Shown in pieces: positions 46,251-58,680 of a stretch of DNA of 64,000 nucleotides (positions are counted from its first letter, which is position 1; each line of letters begins with the position of its first letter). Made by a program: the position numbers and the translations under genes. Origin of the DNA: Eurosta solidaginis. Lineage: Eukaryota > Arthropoda > Insecta > Diptera > Tephritidae. The DNA lies in NCBI RefSeq assembly GCF_040869045.1, contig NC_090319.1, forward strand, positions 66,126,779 through 66,190,778, given 5' to 3'. The notes below the pieces were generated by a model, which saw only the letters and a program-made list of their open reading frames with translations, had not been told where the DNA came from and did no database searches.

Positions 46251-46493
46251 ATGCGCGCACAAAGAAATAACTAGTAATTCAGATTGATATTATTGACTGG
46301 TTGACTTAGCACATTTTTTTGAATATTTGACGACTTAGCACATTTACACATCATTGCAAACAGCACGTAAAAATTAAAAATTAAAATATTTGTTTTCTTG
46401 TGACCGATGTATTTTGAATTCAGTTTTAAAACTGCATTAAAATATAAAATAAAAAAAGTGACTTAGCACATTTTCACATTAAGCTAACGATAT

Positions 46494-48436
46494 GTATTTC
46501 TCTATAAACAGTTCCGTTAGCCAAGGTCTCCTTTTTAATTTGATTTTTTTTAACTTTCTTGAACTTTTTAATTTTGAAATTTTTATATTTATATTTTTTT
46601 AATTCTGGAAATTTTACGTTTTTTACAATATCTTATAAATTTTTTTTTCTATATAATGCATTTTAACTTTGTTTATAATGCATTTTAACTTTTTTTATCA
46701 TAGTTGTTGCTGCTCCTACTCAACATAATGAAATTTTTATATTTTTCTATAATTTAAAATTTTTTATTTTTAAATTTATTATTTTTTCTTTTTTTTTTTT
46801 ATTAACATTTTTAGTAAATTTTTTATTTTCAATTAACGAGTTTCTTTTAATATTAAATTTTTTTTTTAATTTCTACTACAGTCTGTCTTTTAAGCGTTCC
46901 TAATTATTATTTTGAAATAAACATTGTTAAAGAGACTTCTTTGTATTTTAATATTTTTTTATTATTTTTTTTCGTTTCTTTACTTGCTTTTTAGTTTTGT
47001 CTTTTGTTTATTTACTAATTCATTGATTTTTAGTTTTCGTAATTTGTTTTTTTTTTTTTACTTTTTAATTAAAAATTAAATTTTTTGTATCAATTTGTTT
47101 AAAATTATGTTTTAATTAAATTGCTTTTATTTTCTTATAAATTTTAAATTTTTTTGTGTTTTATCACTTTTTTAATCTCTTTATCTAGTTATTTTTTTTT
47201 AGTTTTAAAGTACTTAAATTAAGTATATAAATTCTTTTGCTTCTAAGAAAGTAATTTTTTTATAAAATTTCTTCGTTTTGCAAAGTTTTTTTATACTTTT
47301 TTATTAGTTAATATTTGTTTTATTTTTATTGTTTTATTTTATTTTACTTATATAATTTTACATTTTTTTGTCTATCTTTATAGTTTTACATCTATTTAAC
47401 TTTTATTTTATTTTATATTTTTTTTTATTATATTTTATCAATTTTTTATTTTTTTATGTTGCAGATTTTTTTATATTATGATATTTTCAATTCATTTCGG
47501 ATCAAAATTTTTTTTTTATGGTTAGTTTATTATTTATCGGTAATCGTTCCAATATACATTAATTGTGTCCCCTTATGTTTTTATATTTATGTAAATATTT
47601 TTTCATTTTTTTTTTTGTAAGTATTTTTCTTTTTTAACTTTTTCGTTTCTTTTGTTTATTATTTTTTATTTTCTAAGATTATATTTTACTTTTTTCTAGT
47701 TTTTCGTATAGTTAATAAGAGCTTATTTTGGTTGGTAAATCACAATCACAACATAAGTCTTCCTTTTTTCTCTCACGCGTTTCGAGCCGTTGTGTCTGCG
47801 TCAGGGAGGCTATATAATAATTACAACAAGGAACTATAATTGGAATTTTTTTATATTTTATATTCTTAATATGAAAAAAATTAATTTTTTTTAACGTTTT
47901 TTTTATTTTCATAGTTTTTATTTTTTTTTCTATTTTTAAGTTTTTCAAAAAAAATTTTTTGTATATTTTGTTCCTATTATTTTATATCCAATTAATTCAT
48001 TTCTTATTGTTTTTGGTTTTAGTTTTTTAATTTCATATTTTTTACTTTTTTAATAAATATTTTATTTGTTTTTTATTTGATACTTACATTTACATCATTT
48101 AAATGAGTACAAAACTTGAAAATGTTTTTTGTAACTCATATTAATTTATGTGGACAAAATATGAATATGAATATAATTTTTTTATCGCCCTGTACGTCTG
48201 CTCCTATCATCATCTCACGTTCCTCACCATCATTACCCTCCTGGATTCTCTGCTTCTCCTTCTCCCTATCCGTCATCTCTACTATCCCTTACATTCTCTC
48301 TTTCTCTACATAACATCTTAACATCAATGTAAAAGGAAATGTATACGATTTTTTCGAAAAGATCAGTATCTTGTAAGTTTTCAGAAAGAAGTATTTTATA
48401 AACAATTGTTTTTGTTTTTATCGGCCTATTGATAAA
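46494..48436. other. Strongly T-rich non-coding DNA
   Basis: From 46500 to about 48110 the plus strand is dominated by T runs broken by single A, C or G. No gene or repeat unit could be defined. A CT-rich patch lies at 48180-48310. Confidence 0.6.
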
Positions 48437-48589
48437 TCATTCAAGGTTCAAATCGAGCTCAAGGCCAGAACAATAATTTTTTTCTAATGATAATTATTGT
48501 TATTTTTTAATTTTTCTAAATTTGAAAAATTGTATTTTGTTTTTGGAATAGTAAGTAGAAAATTTTTCAGACAACCTGCCATAGCTGCG

Positions 48590-48675
48590 CAGATAGATCC
48601 ATTTCGAAGGGTGCTTAAGTACGCTTTACGCATGCTGCGCTAACCATTTAGCTATACAGCAGTGGTTTGTTTGAC
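48590..48675 (-). mobile_element. Possible tRNA-like sequence
   Basis: On the minus strand TATAGCTAAATGGTTAGCGC resembles a tRNA D arm with box A (TAGCTAAATGG), followed 35-40 bases later by cccttcgaaatgg, a poor box B. It may be a tRNA-derived SINE head or pseudogene within the inverted-repeat segment. Confidence 0.3.
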
Positions 48676-48703
48676 TGGCAAATTTGCTACTTCTATTCCT
48701 TTT

Positions 48704-51700
48704 TATACCTTTCATGAAAATGAAATGGTATATTAATTTCGTCACGAAACCGAAAATTGTAAGTCCTTAAAGGAAAATAGATAGACCCACCATTAAGTAT
48801 ACCGAAATAATCAGGTTGAAGAGCTGAGTTGATTTAGCCATGTCCGTCTGTCCGTCTGTCCGTCTGTCTGTTTGTATGCAAACTAGTCCCTCAATTTTTG
48901 AGATATCTTGATAAAATTTGGTGAGCAGGTGTATTTGGGTGTCCGATTAGACATTTGTCGGAACCGACCGGATCGGACCACTATAGCATATATCCTCCAT
49001 ACAACCGATTTTTCAGAAAAAGAGGATTTTTGTAATATCTTACCCAATTTAACAGATTGAAGCTTCAAACTTCACCATATACTTTCGTATATTGCACATA
49101 TTGTTGCCTGAAAAAATTTATGAGATCGGTCGTATATATAGTATATATCCCCCACAACCGATTGTTCAGATAAGGAACTTTTCGTAATTACTGCCCTATT
49201 TTAAGAGCTAGAGGCTTCAAATTTCAGCGAATGCTTACGTATATAGCATATATTATTGTCTGAAAAAATCATAAAGATCGGTGGTATATATAGTATATAT
49301 ATGGTGGTATATATAGTATATATATATAGTATATATATATATTTTTTCGCAAATTTTAGCCCCATTTTAACAGCTAGAAGCTTCAAATTTCACCGAATAT
49401 TTACTTATATAGCATATATTGTTGTCTGAAAAAATCATAGAGATCGGTTGTATATATAGTATATATCTCATACAACCGATTGTTCAGATAAGAAACTTTT
49501 CGCAATTTCTACCCCATTTTAACAGCTATAAGCTTCAAATTTCACCGATTGGTTACGTATATAGCATATATTGTTGTCTGAAAAAATCAGAGAGATCGGT
49601 TTTATATATAGTATATATCTCATACAACCGATTGTTCAGATAAGAAACTTTGCGCAATTTCTGCCCCGTTTTAACAGTTAGAAGCTTCAAATTTCACAAA
49701 ATGCTTTCGTATATAGCATATATTGTTGTCTGAAAAAATCATAGAGATCGGTGGTATATATATTATATACTTCATATAAACTGTCATATTGACCCCTTTT
49801 TTACGGCTAGAAGCTTCAAGATTCATCAAATTTCATCAAATAGTTACGTTTACGTCATATATTTTTGAAATACGTGATTCGTAGCCATAGTTTTTACATG
49901 CAGACCACAAAAAACGTGAAGCTTTGCATCCTCACACAGATTACCTACCTATTTTTATACCTTTCATGAAAATGAAATGGTATATTAATTTCGTCACGAA
50001 ACCGAAAATTGTAAGTCCTTAAAGGAAAATAGATAGACCCACCATTAAGTATACCGAAATAATCAGGTTGAAGAGCTGAGTTGATTTAGCCATGTCCGTC
50101 TGTCCGTCTGTCTGTTTGTATGCAAACTAGTCCCTCAATTTTTGAGATATCTTGATAAAATTTGGTGAGCAGGTGTATTTGGGTGTCCGATTAGACATTT
50201 GTCGGAACCGACAGGATCGGACCACTATAGCATATATCCTCCATACAACCGATTTTTCAGAAAAAGAGGATTTTTGTAATATCTTACCCAATTTAACAGA
50301 TTGAAGCTTCAAACTTCACCATATACTTTCGTATATTGCACATATTGTTGCCTGAAAAAATTTATGAGATCGGTCGTATATATAGTATATATCCCCCACA
50401 ACCGATTGTTCAGATAAGGAACTTTTCGTAATTACTGCCCTATTTTAAGAGCTAGAGGCTTCAAATTTCAGCGAATGCTTACGTATATAGCATATATTAT
50501 TGTCTGAAAAAATCATAAAGATCGGTGGTATATATAGTATATATATGGTGGTATATATAGTATATATATATAGTATATATATATATATTTTCGCAAATTT
50601 TAGCCCCATTTTAACAGCTATAAGCTTCAAATTTCACCGAATATTTACTTATATAGCATATATTGTTGTCTGAAAAAATCATAGAGATCGGTTGTATATA
50701 TAGTATATATCTCATACAACCGATTGTTCAGATAAGAAACTTTTCGCAATTTCTACCCCATTTTAACAGCTATAAGCTTCAAATTTCACCGATTGGTTAC
50801 GTATATAGCATATATTGTTGTCTGAAAAAATCAGAGAGATCGGTTGTATATATAGTATATATCTCATACAACCGATTGTTCAGATAAGAAACTTTTCGCA
50901 ATTTCTACCCCATTTTAACAGCTATAAGCTTCAAATTTCACCAACTGCTTACGTGTATAGCATATATTGATGTCTGAAAAAATCATTGAGATCGGTGGTA
51001 TACATAGTATATATCTCATACAACCGATTGTTCAGATAAGAAACTTTGCGCAATTTCTGCCCCGTTTTAACAGTTAGAAGCTTCAAATTTCACAAAATGC
51101 TTTCGTATATAGCATATATTGTTGTCTGAAAAAATCATAGAGATCGGTGGTATATATATTATATACTTCATATAAACTGTCATATTGACCCCTTTTTTAC
51201 GGCTAGAAGCTTCAAGATTCATCAAATTTCATCAAATAATTACGTTTACGTCATATATTTTTGAAATACGTGATTCGTAGCCATAGTTTTTACATGCAGA
51301 CCACAAAAAACGTGAAGCTTTGCATCCTCACACAGATTACCTACCTATTTTTTATTTTATATTTATCTTAAAAATCGTTTAGATATGTTCAAATTTCACC
51401 AAATGCTTACGTGTATAGCATATATTGTTGTCTGAGAAAATCATAGATACCGGTGGTATATATAGTATATATCCCATACAACCGATTGTTCAGATAAGAA
51501 ACTTTGCGCAATTTCTTCCCCATTTTAACAGTTATAAGCTTCAAATTTCGCCGATTGCTTACGTATATAGTATGTATTGTTGTGTCAAAAAATCATAGAG
51601 ATCGGTGATATATATAATATATATATGATGGTATATATAGTATATATATATAGTATATAAATTTTTTTACGATTTCGGCCCCATTTTAACAGCTAGAAGC

Positions 51701-52271
51701 TTCAAATTTCACCAACTGCTTACGTGTATAGCATATATTGATGTCTGAAAAAATCATTGAGATCGGTGGTACACATACAACCGATTGTTCAGATAAGAAA
51801 CTTTGCGCAATTTCTGCCCCGTTTTAACAGTTAGAAGCTTCAAATTTCACAAAATACTTATATTGTTGTCTGAAAAAATCATAGAGATCGGTCGAATATA
51901 TATTATATACTTCATATAAACTGTCATTTTGACCCCTTTTTTACGGCTAGAATCTTCAAAATTCATCAAATTTCATCAAATAGTTACGTTTTAGTCATAT
52001 ATTTTTGAAATACGTGATTCGTAGTCATAGTTTTTACACGCAGACCACAAAAAACCTGAAACTTTGCATCCTCACACGAAGTACCTACCTGTTTTTTATT
52101 TTATATTTATCTTAAAAATCGTTAAAGTATGTAGATCTGTTCACTATATATTTCTTATCTTATACATCCGATTATTCGGAGATTACGAACAGGATAAGAT
52201 TATTGTTCAGCCCCATTCATGAAAGGTATGAAGTCTTCGGCACAGCCGAAGACAGTCCCGTTCTTACTAGT
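48704..52271 (+). mobile_element. DINE-1/Helentron-type element, family A block 2
   Basis: Same structure as 29917-35964: start tataccttttcatg-type at 48704 with a second 5' module at 49956 (spacing 1252), 152-bp satellite monomers, 3' inverted repeat ttcatgaaaggtat (52216-52229), perfect 9-bp hairpin (52233-52253) and end TTCTTACTAG (52270). Long tracts look nearly identical to block 1 by eye, with occasional single-base differences and small length changes, which points to recent common origin. Confidence 0.8.
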
Positions 52272-52399
52272 TACCAACTATATTTATTCAGTGTTGCGCC
52301 ATCTGGTGAAAATCACTGCTAATGCTGGATTTTTGTTTATTGCCAATTACTTTGTTTGACATTGTTCTGACCTTGAGCTCGATTTGAACCTTGAATGAA

Positions 52400-53888
52400 G
52401 TATTTTATATTTATTTCAATACTTTTTCTTTTCTTTAGTATTAATAATTAAGATCTTGATGTAGATCTGAAAAGCTAGTTATTGCTTCTTTTCATGTGTC
52501 ATAATGGCATTTCCTAACAAAAAAAAAACACATTTACAATGTTAGATAATTCATTTACTTATTGACCATGAAAATGTTATTAACCACAAAAGTTGTTTAC
52601 AAATGATTATTTGATTATGAATATTTTGTTTTTGTTTTTATTTGCACGAGAAGCTTTTTACAGCTGAAATAGTGTGGGCACATAGGCTGGTAGTGACTGA
52701 ATTTGAAGAAATTTTGTTTCTTTGTGATTGTCCGAATAGGTAATATTTAGACAAATATGTACATATGTTTTTCAATCAAAATATTGTTTAGTAACAAAAT
52801 CGGATGTGTTCAAAAGTATATTTCATACATTTCGATTTTTTTTTTTATAAATATAATTTGAACCGAAAAATCCAACTCAATATACTCAATTTTATTCATA
52901 CAACAAAAACGTACATCTGCACCACCAAAAAGCACCATCTGTAAAGTAATCAGTTGGGGTCACCAAAAGTTCAAAAGTGTGGAAATCACTCGCCCAGGAA
53001 ATCTCTGTCGATAATAAGCATGTAAATCAATTTTGTAGTAGCGCGTATTCCAGAGACCAAAGCTCACTGGAAAAGTATTTGAATTAAATACAAAACAAAA
53101 ATATGAAAAGAAGTTCATTTGAAATTTGGAAATCCAGAAAGACATACATAAATAATCCAGAAATTTACGATTGCAATATTTATATTCAATATCTGATTAT
53201 CCCACAAAGCAAATCATTCGAACTTACTGGGAGTACAACTTTTCTGAAGGAAACCCAACGTCCTTTCATCCTAAAAAATGTTACATTGATATATTTTGCA
53301 ATCAATTTTTTTGTTGATTTTGAAACTTGATCCGAATTTGCAGGAAATAAAACTCGTCATAAAATCAATAAATTTTGAGTTGAGATAGGGTGTCTAAGAA
53401 AAATTGTTGAAGTCATTTGAAACAAATTCTAAGAAAGAGCGCTCCGCAATCAAATTCTGAAATAGGGCGTCCTTCACCCGAATTCATTTGAAACAAATTT
53501 AGAGAATGGGCGTTGTTTTATTAAGTTCTGAGTTAGATCTTTATTCAAATTCTAAGACAGGACGATTTAGAACTGACTGCACAGATAGGGTATTACTCGA
53601 CTCATAAGTCGATATATATAAACGAACAATTTCTATAATCCCTTGTCGAATTGGGCTTGAAAATACACTGCTCTCGAAGTTGCGCCATCTTTCTTCAGAG
53701 TACGGAGAATGACGCTACAGGAAGCACAACTCAGAAAGTGGTTTGTCTCCACACGAATTGTTCTCTACTGGGACATTGTGTGGTAATGTGGTCCATACGT
53801 TTTCTGTGTATTGCATTTGCGATATTTCCAATTCTTCAAACTTGTCCAGTTGTGTTTAAAAATAAAAATAAATGATAAATATGACGTC
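52400..53888. other. Unassigned AT-rich DNA with weak local repeats
   Basis: Degenerate repeats containing gaaacaaattctaagaaag and agggcg recur at 53375-53560. No gene could be supported; a 74-residue frame at 53651-53875 lacks known motifs. Confidence 0.5.
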
Positions 53889-53891
53889 TAA

Positions 53892-54476
53892 TGCGGCAGT
53901 TACCCACCAACGTGTGCCGTAAGTACGGTCGTTTGTCGTACGAAGCACGTTTGACCGAATTCTCAAGCCCGTAGGAATTAATGTGTGCGTCTGTGTACAT
54001 GTACATAACATGTTTGTGTGTGTATTGTTTACAACAAAGCACTGTTGCCATTGGCCAGTTTGCATGCATGCTTATGGAAACATCAACTTTTTCCAATTTA
54101 ATTTTTGGTATTGTAAAAGGCCGGAATAAATATTAAATAAGTATAAATAGATTACATATTTATAATCTGCACTTTTGCATAATTATTTCGAATTATTTTC
54201 ACAATTTTTCAAACTTTAATTAGGTGTTTTTGCATAAAAGTGCAAACGGTCAAAAATTAGCGCACAAAAGTTTACTAGGCAACTCTGTCTAGTGAGAGAG
54301 CGATCAGCTGACACGTTCTTACGGAAAAAAATCAAAATTGTTTTGATTTCTACGTTCCGGACTACGTACGTACGGGCGTTGAACGTCGGTGAGTTTTCGT
54401 TTACATTGTACACTCATAAGATAGGTCGTGTCAGCTGACACGTTTTTGGTACGTACGTTCGTGAGTAACTGCCGCA
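53892..54476. mobile_element. 585-bp TIR element with TAA target duplication (PIF/Harbinger-like MITE candidate)
   Basis: Both ends begin TGCGGCAGTTAC, continuing as ccaccaacgtgtg on one side and tcacgaacgtacg on the other, so the inverted repeats are about 25 bases with mismatches. Each end is flanked by TAA (53889-53891, 54477-54479). A 3-bp TWA duplication is the rule for PIF/Harbinger elements. Internal palindromes tcagctgaca occur at 54304 and 54430. No transposase is encoded. Confidence 0.65.
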
Positions 54477-54979
54477 TAAGACTTGCCATATCAAGAATCA
54501 AATTGTACACGTGCATTGAGAAAATTGCGTGATCAAGCAAGCAACATCTGGCGTAGACAGTCCATTTCATATTTACATACTTATGTACTATATGATTATA
54601 TCCGAGCAAAAATCGGGAGTGTTTAATGTAAGCTTCTAAAGAGTGCGCTGTCAAGTGTCTAATAGCAAAAAGGGATATCCCAGTGTAAACTTCGAGGGTT
54701 TTTCGTGGAAAATTTAACTTCTGGACTTGGGATAGTTTGTTTTGAAGATGTAAAAGTGATGCAACGGTTTTGTCCTAGGACAACGCAAAAGTAATCACAA
54801 CATATTTTTTATATGAATTATTATACTCAGTTGAGCAGAGCTCACAGAGTATATTAAGTTTGATTGGATAGCGGTTGGTTGTACATATATAAAGGAATCG
54901 AGATAGATATAGACTTCCATATATCAAAATAATCAGGATCGAAAAAAAATTTGATTGAACCATGTCCGTCCATCCGTCC

Positions 54980-56790
54980 GTCCGTCCGTTAACACGATAA
55001 CTTGAGTAAATTTTGAGGTATCTTGATGAAATTTGGTATGTAGGTTCCTGAGCACTCATTTCAGATCGCTATTTAAAATGAACGATATCGGACTATAACC
55101 ACGCCCACTTTTTCGATATCGAAAATTTCGAAAAACCGAAAAAGTGCGATAATTCATTACAAAAGACCGATAAAGCGACGAAACTTGGTAGATGAGTTGA
55201 ACTTATGACGCAGAATAGAAAATTAGTAAAATTTTGAACAATGGGCGTGGCACCGCCCACTTTTAAAAGAAGGTAATTTAAAATTTCTGCAAGGTGTAAT
55301 TTGGCAGTCGTTGAAGATATCATGATGAAATTTGTCAGGAACGTTACTACTATTACTATATGTACGCTTAATAAAAATTAGCAAAATCGGGGAAGGACCA
55401 CGCCCACTTTTAAAAAAAATTTTTTTTTAAAGTAAAATTTTTACAAAAAATTTAATATCTTTACAGTATATATGTAAATTCTGTCAACATTCAACTCCAG
55501 TAATGATATGGTGCAACAAAATACAAAAATAAAAGAAAATTTCAAAATGGGCGTGGCTCCGCCCTTTTTCATTTAATTTGTCTAGGATACTTTTAACGCC
55601 ATAAGTCGAACAAAAATTAACCGATCCTTTTGAAATTTGGTAGGGGAGTAGATTTTACGACGTTAACTGTTTTCTGTGAAAATAGGCGAAATCGGTTGAT
55701 GCCACGCCCAGTTTTTATACACAGTCGTCCGTCCGTCCGTCCGTCTGCCCGTTAACACGATAACTTGAGTAAATTTTGAGGTATCTTCATGAAATTTGGT
55801 ATATATGTTCCTGGGCGCTCATCTCAGATCGCTATTTAAAATGAACGATATCGGACAATAACCACGCCCAATTTTTCGATATCGAAAATTTCGAAAAATC
55901 AAAAAAGTGCTATAATTCATTACCAAATACGCATTAAGCGATGAAACTTGGTAGGTGAGTTGAGCTTATGACGCAAAATAGAAAACTAGTAAAATTTTGG
56001 CCATTGGGCGTGGCACCGCCCACTTTTAAATGAAGGTAATTTAGAAGTTTTGCAAGCTGTAATCTGGCAGTCGTTAAAGATATCATGATGGAATTTGCCA
56101 GGAACATTACCCTTATTACTTTATGTCTGCTCAATAAAAATTAGCAAAATCGGAGAACGACCACGCCCACTTTATAAAAAAAAATTTTTTTAAATTAAGA
56201 TTTTAAAAGAAGAGTTAATATCTTTACAGCATATAAGTAAATTATGCCAACATTCAACTCCAGTAATGATGTGGTGCAACAAATTACAAAAATAAAAGAA
56301 AATTTCAAAATGGGCGTGGCTCCGCCCTTTTTCATTTAATTTGTCTAGGATGCTTTTAATGCCATAAGTCGAACAAAAATTAACCAATCCTTGTGAAATT
56401 TGGTAGAGGCTTGGCTCCTAGGACGATAACTGTTTTCTGTGAAAAAGGGCGAAATCGGTTGAAGCCACGCCCAGTTTTTATACACAGTCCACCGTCTGTC
56501 CTTCCGCTCGGCCGTTAACACAATAACTTGAGCAAAAATCGATATATCTTTACTAAACTTAGCACACGTACTTATCTGAACTCACTTTATCTCGATATAA
56601 AAAATGGCCGAAATCCGACCATAACCACGCCCACTTTATCGATATCGAAAATTACGAAAAATAAAAAAATGCCATAATTCTATACCAAATACGAAAAAAG
56701 GGATGAAACATTGTAACTGGATTGGTTTATTGACGCAAAATATAACTTTGGAAAAAACTTTGTAAAATTCGTGTGACACCTACCATATTA
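54980..56790 (+). repeat. 763-bp higher-order tandem unit within family B copy 2
   Basis: The landmark gttaacacgataacttgag (last copy with one change) occurs at 54988, 55751 and 56514, exactly 763 apart. Each unit carries atgaacgatatcggac, a ccacgccca box with cgatatcgaaaat, a gggcgtggcaccgcccactt palindrome and aaaatgggcgtggctccgcc. The first two units are full, the third diverges. Confidence 0.85.
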
Positions 56791-56879
56791 AGTAGAAGAA
56801 AATGAAAAAGTTCTACAAGGCGAAATCAACAGCCCTTGGAATCTTGGCAGGAATACTGTTAGTGGTATTCCATATATAA

Positions 56880-58680
56880 ATAAATTAGCAGTACCCGACA
56901 GATGATTTTCTGGATCACCTGGTCCACATTTTGGTCGATATTCCGAGAACGCCTTCACATATACATCTAAGGGCCACTCGCTTTTAAACCCCTCATTAAT
57001 ACCTTTAATTGGATATCCATATCGTACAAACACATTCTAGAGTCACCCCTGGCCCACCCTAATGGCGATATCTCGAATAGGCGTCCACCTATAGACCTAA
57101 TGCCCACTCCCTATTAAAATGCTCAGTAACACCTTTCGTTTGATACCCATATCGTACAAACATTCTAGAGTCACCCCTGGCCCACCCTAATAGCGATATC
57201 TCGAAAAGGCGTCCACCTATAGACCTAATGCCCACTCCCTATTAAAATGCTCAGTAACACCTTTCGTTTGATACCCATATCGTACAAACATTCTAGAGTC
57301 ACCCCTGGCCCACCCTAATGGCGGTATCTCGAAAAGGCGTCCACCTATAGACCTAATGTCCACTCCCTCTTAAAATGCTCAGAAACACCTTTCGTTTGAT
57401 ACCCATATCGTACAAACATTCTAGAGTCACCCCTGGCCCACCCTAATGGCGATATCTCGAAAAGGCGTCCACCTATAGACCTAATGTCCACTCCCTCTTA
57501 AAATGCTCAGTAACACCTTTCGTTTCATACCCATATCGTACAAACATTCTAGATTCACCCCTGGCCCACCCTAATGGCGATATCTCGAAAAGGCGTCCAC
57601 CTATAGACCTAATGCCCACTCTCTCTTGAAATGCTCAGTAACACCTTTCGTTTGATACCCATATCGTACAAACATTCTAGAGTCACCCTTGGTCCACCTT
57701 TATGGCGATATCTCGAAAAGGCGTCCACCTATTGAACTAAGGATTACTCCCTTTTAAAATACTCATTACCACCTTTCATTTGATACCCATATCGTACAAA
57801 CACATTCTAGAGTCACCTCTGGCCCACCCTAATGGCGATATCTCGAAAAGGCGTCCACCTATAGACCTAATGCCCACTCCCTCTTAAAATGCTCAGTAAC
57901 ACCTTTCGTTTGACACCCATATCGTACAAACATTCTAGAGTCACCCCTGGCCCACCCTAATGGCGATTTCTCGAAAAGGCGTCCACCTATAGACCTAATG
58001 CCCACTCCCTCTTAAAATGCTCAGTAACACCTTTCGTTTGATACCCATATCGTACAAACACATTCTAGAGTCACCCCTGCCCACCCTAATGACGATATCT
58101 CGAAAAGGCGTCCACCTATAGACCTCATGCCCACTCCCTCTTAAAATGCTCAGTAACACCTTTCGTTTGATATGGCGATATCTCGAAACGGCGTCGACCT
58201 ATGGAACTAAGGATCACCCCTTTTCAAAATACTCATTAACAGCTTTCATTCGATACCCATATCGTACAAACATATTCTAGAGTCACCCCTGGTCCACCTT
58301 TATGGCGATTTCTCGAAAAGGCGTTCACCTATAGAACTAAAGCCCATTCCCTTTTAAAATAATCATTACCACCTTTCATTTGATACCCATATCGTACAAA
58401 CACATTCTAGAGTCACCCCTAGTCCACCTTAATGGCGATATCTCAAAAAGGCGTCCACCGATAGACCTAAGGCCCACTCCCTCTTAAAATGCTCAGTAAC
58501 ACCTTTCATTTGATACCCATATCGTACAAACAAATTCTAGAGTCAGCCCTGGTCCACCTTTATGGCGATATCCCTAAATGGCGTCCATCAATAGAACTAT
58601 GGCCTACTCTCTCTTAAAATACTCTTTAATACCTTCCATTTGATACACATGTCATACAACCACATTCCAGGGTTACCCTA
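56880..58680. repeat. Satellite array within family B copy 2, period about 128-130 bp
   Basis: Fourteen or so monomers carry cattctagagtcacccctgg, atggcgatatctcgaaaagg and acctttcgtttgataccca. Example starts cattctagag at 57161, 57289 and 57417 give a period of 128. The neighbouring monomers 57040-57650 are nearly identical to each other, whereas the edge monomers are more divergent, a homogenised core. Confidence 0.9.

Larger units (their letters stand above)
44729..46493. mobile_element. DNA transposon-like element with perfect 35-bp terminal inverted repeats, carrying nested insertions
   Basis: 44729-44763 and 46459-46493 are perfect inverse complements over 35 bases (atatcgttagcttaatgtga ... 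gtgctaagtca). Inside, copies of gacttagcacattt occur near both ends (44928, 44969, 46303, 46330, 46461), i.e. subterminal repeats like transposase binding sites. Between them lie a Jockey-like fragment and, within it, a CAA-tailed insert. The element's own body has no transposase. A clear target duplication was not found; atat at both outer edges may be part of it. Confidence 0.8.
48437..52398. mobile_element. Segment bounded by 38-bp inverted repeats, enclosing family A block 2
   Basis: 48437-48474 and 52361-52398 are inverse complements with one mismatch in 38 (tcattcaaggttcaaatcga...). Outside the enclosed family A block only about 320 bases remain, the size of a small non-autonomous TIR element, into which the family A element would have inserted. 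I could not find a target duplication beyond the repeats. Confidence 0.65.

Noticed and set aside
53836..54096. 86-residue minus-strand frame
   Set aside because: It spans the border of the TAA-flanked TIR element and a GT-rich microsatellite; no motif or splice evidence.
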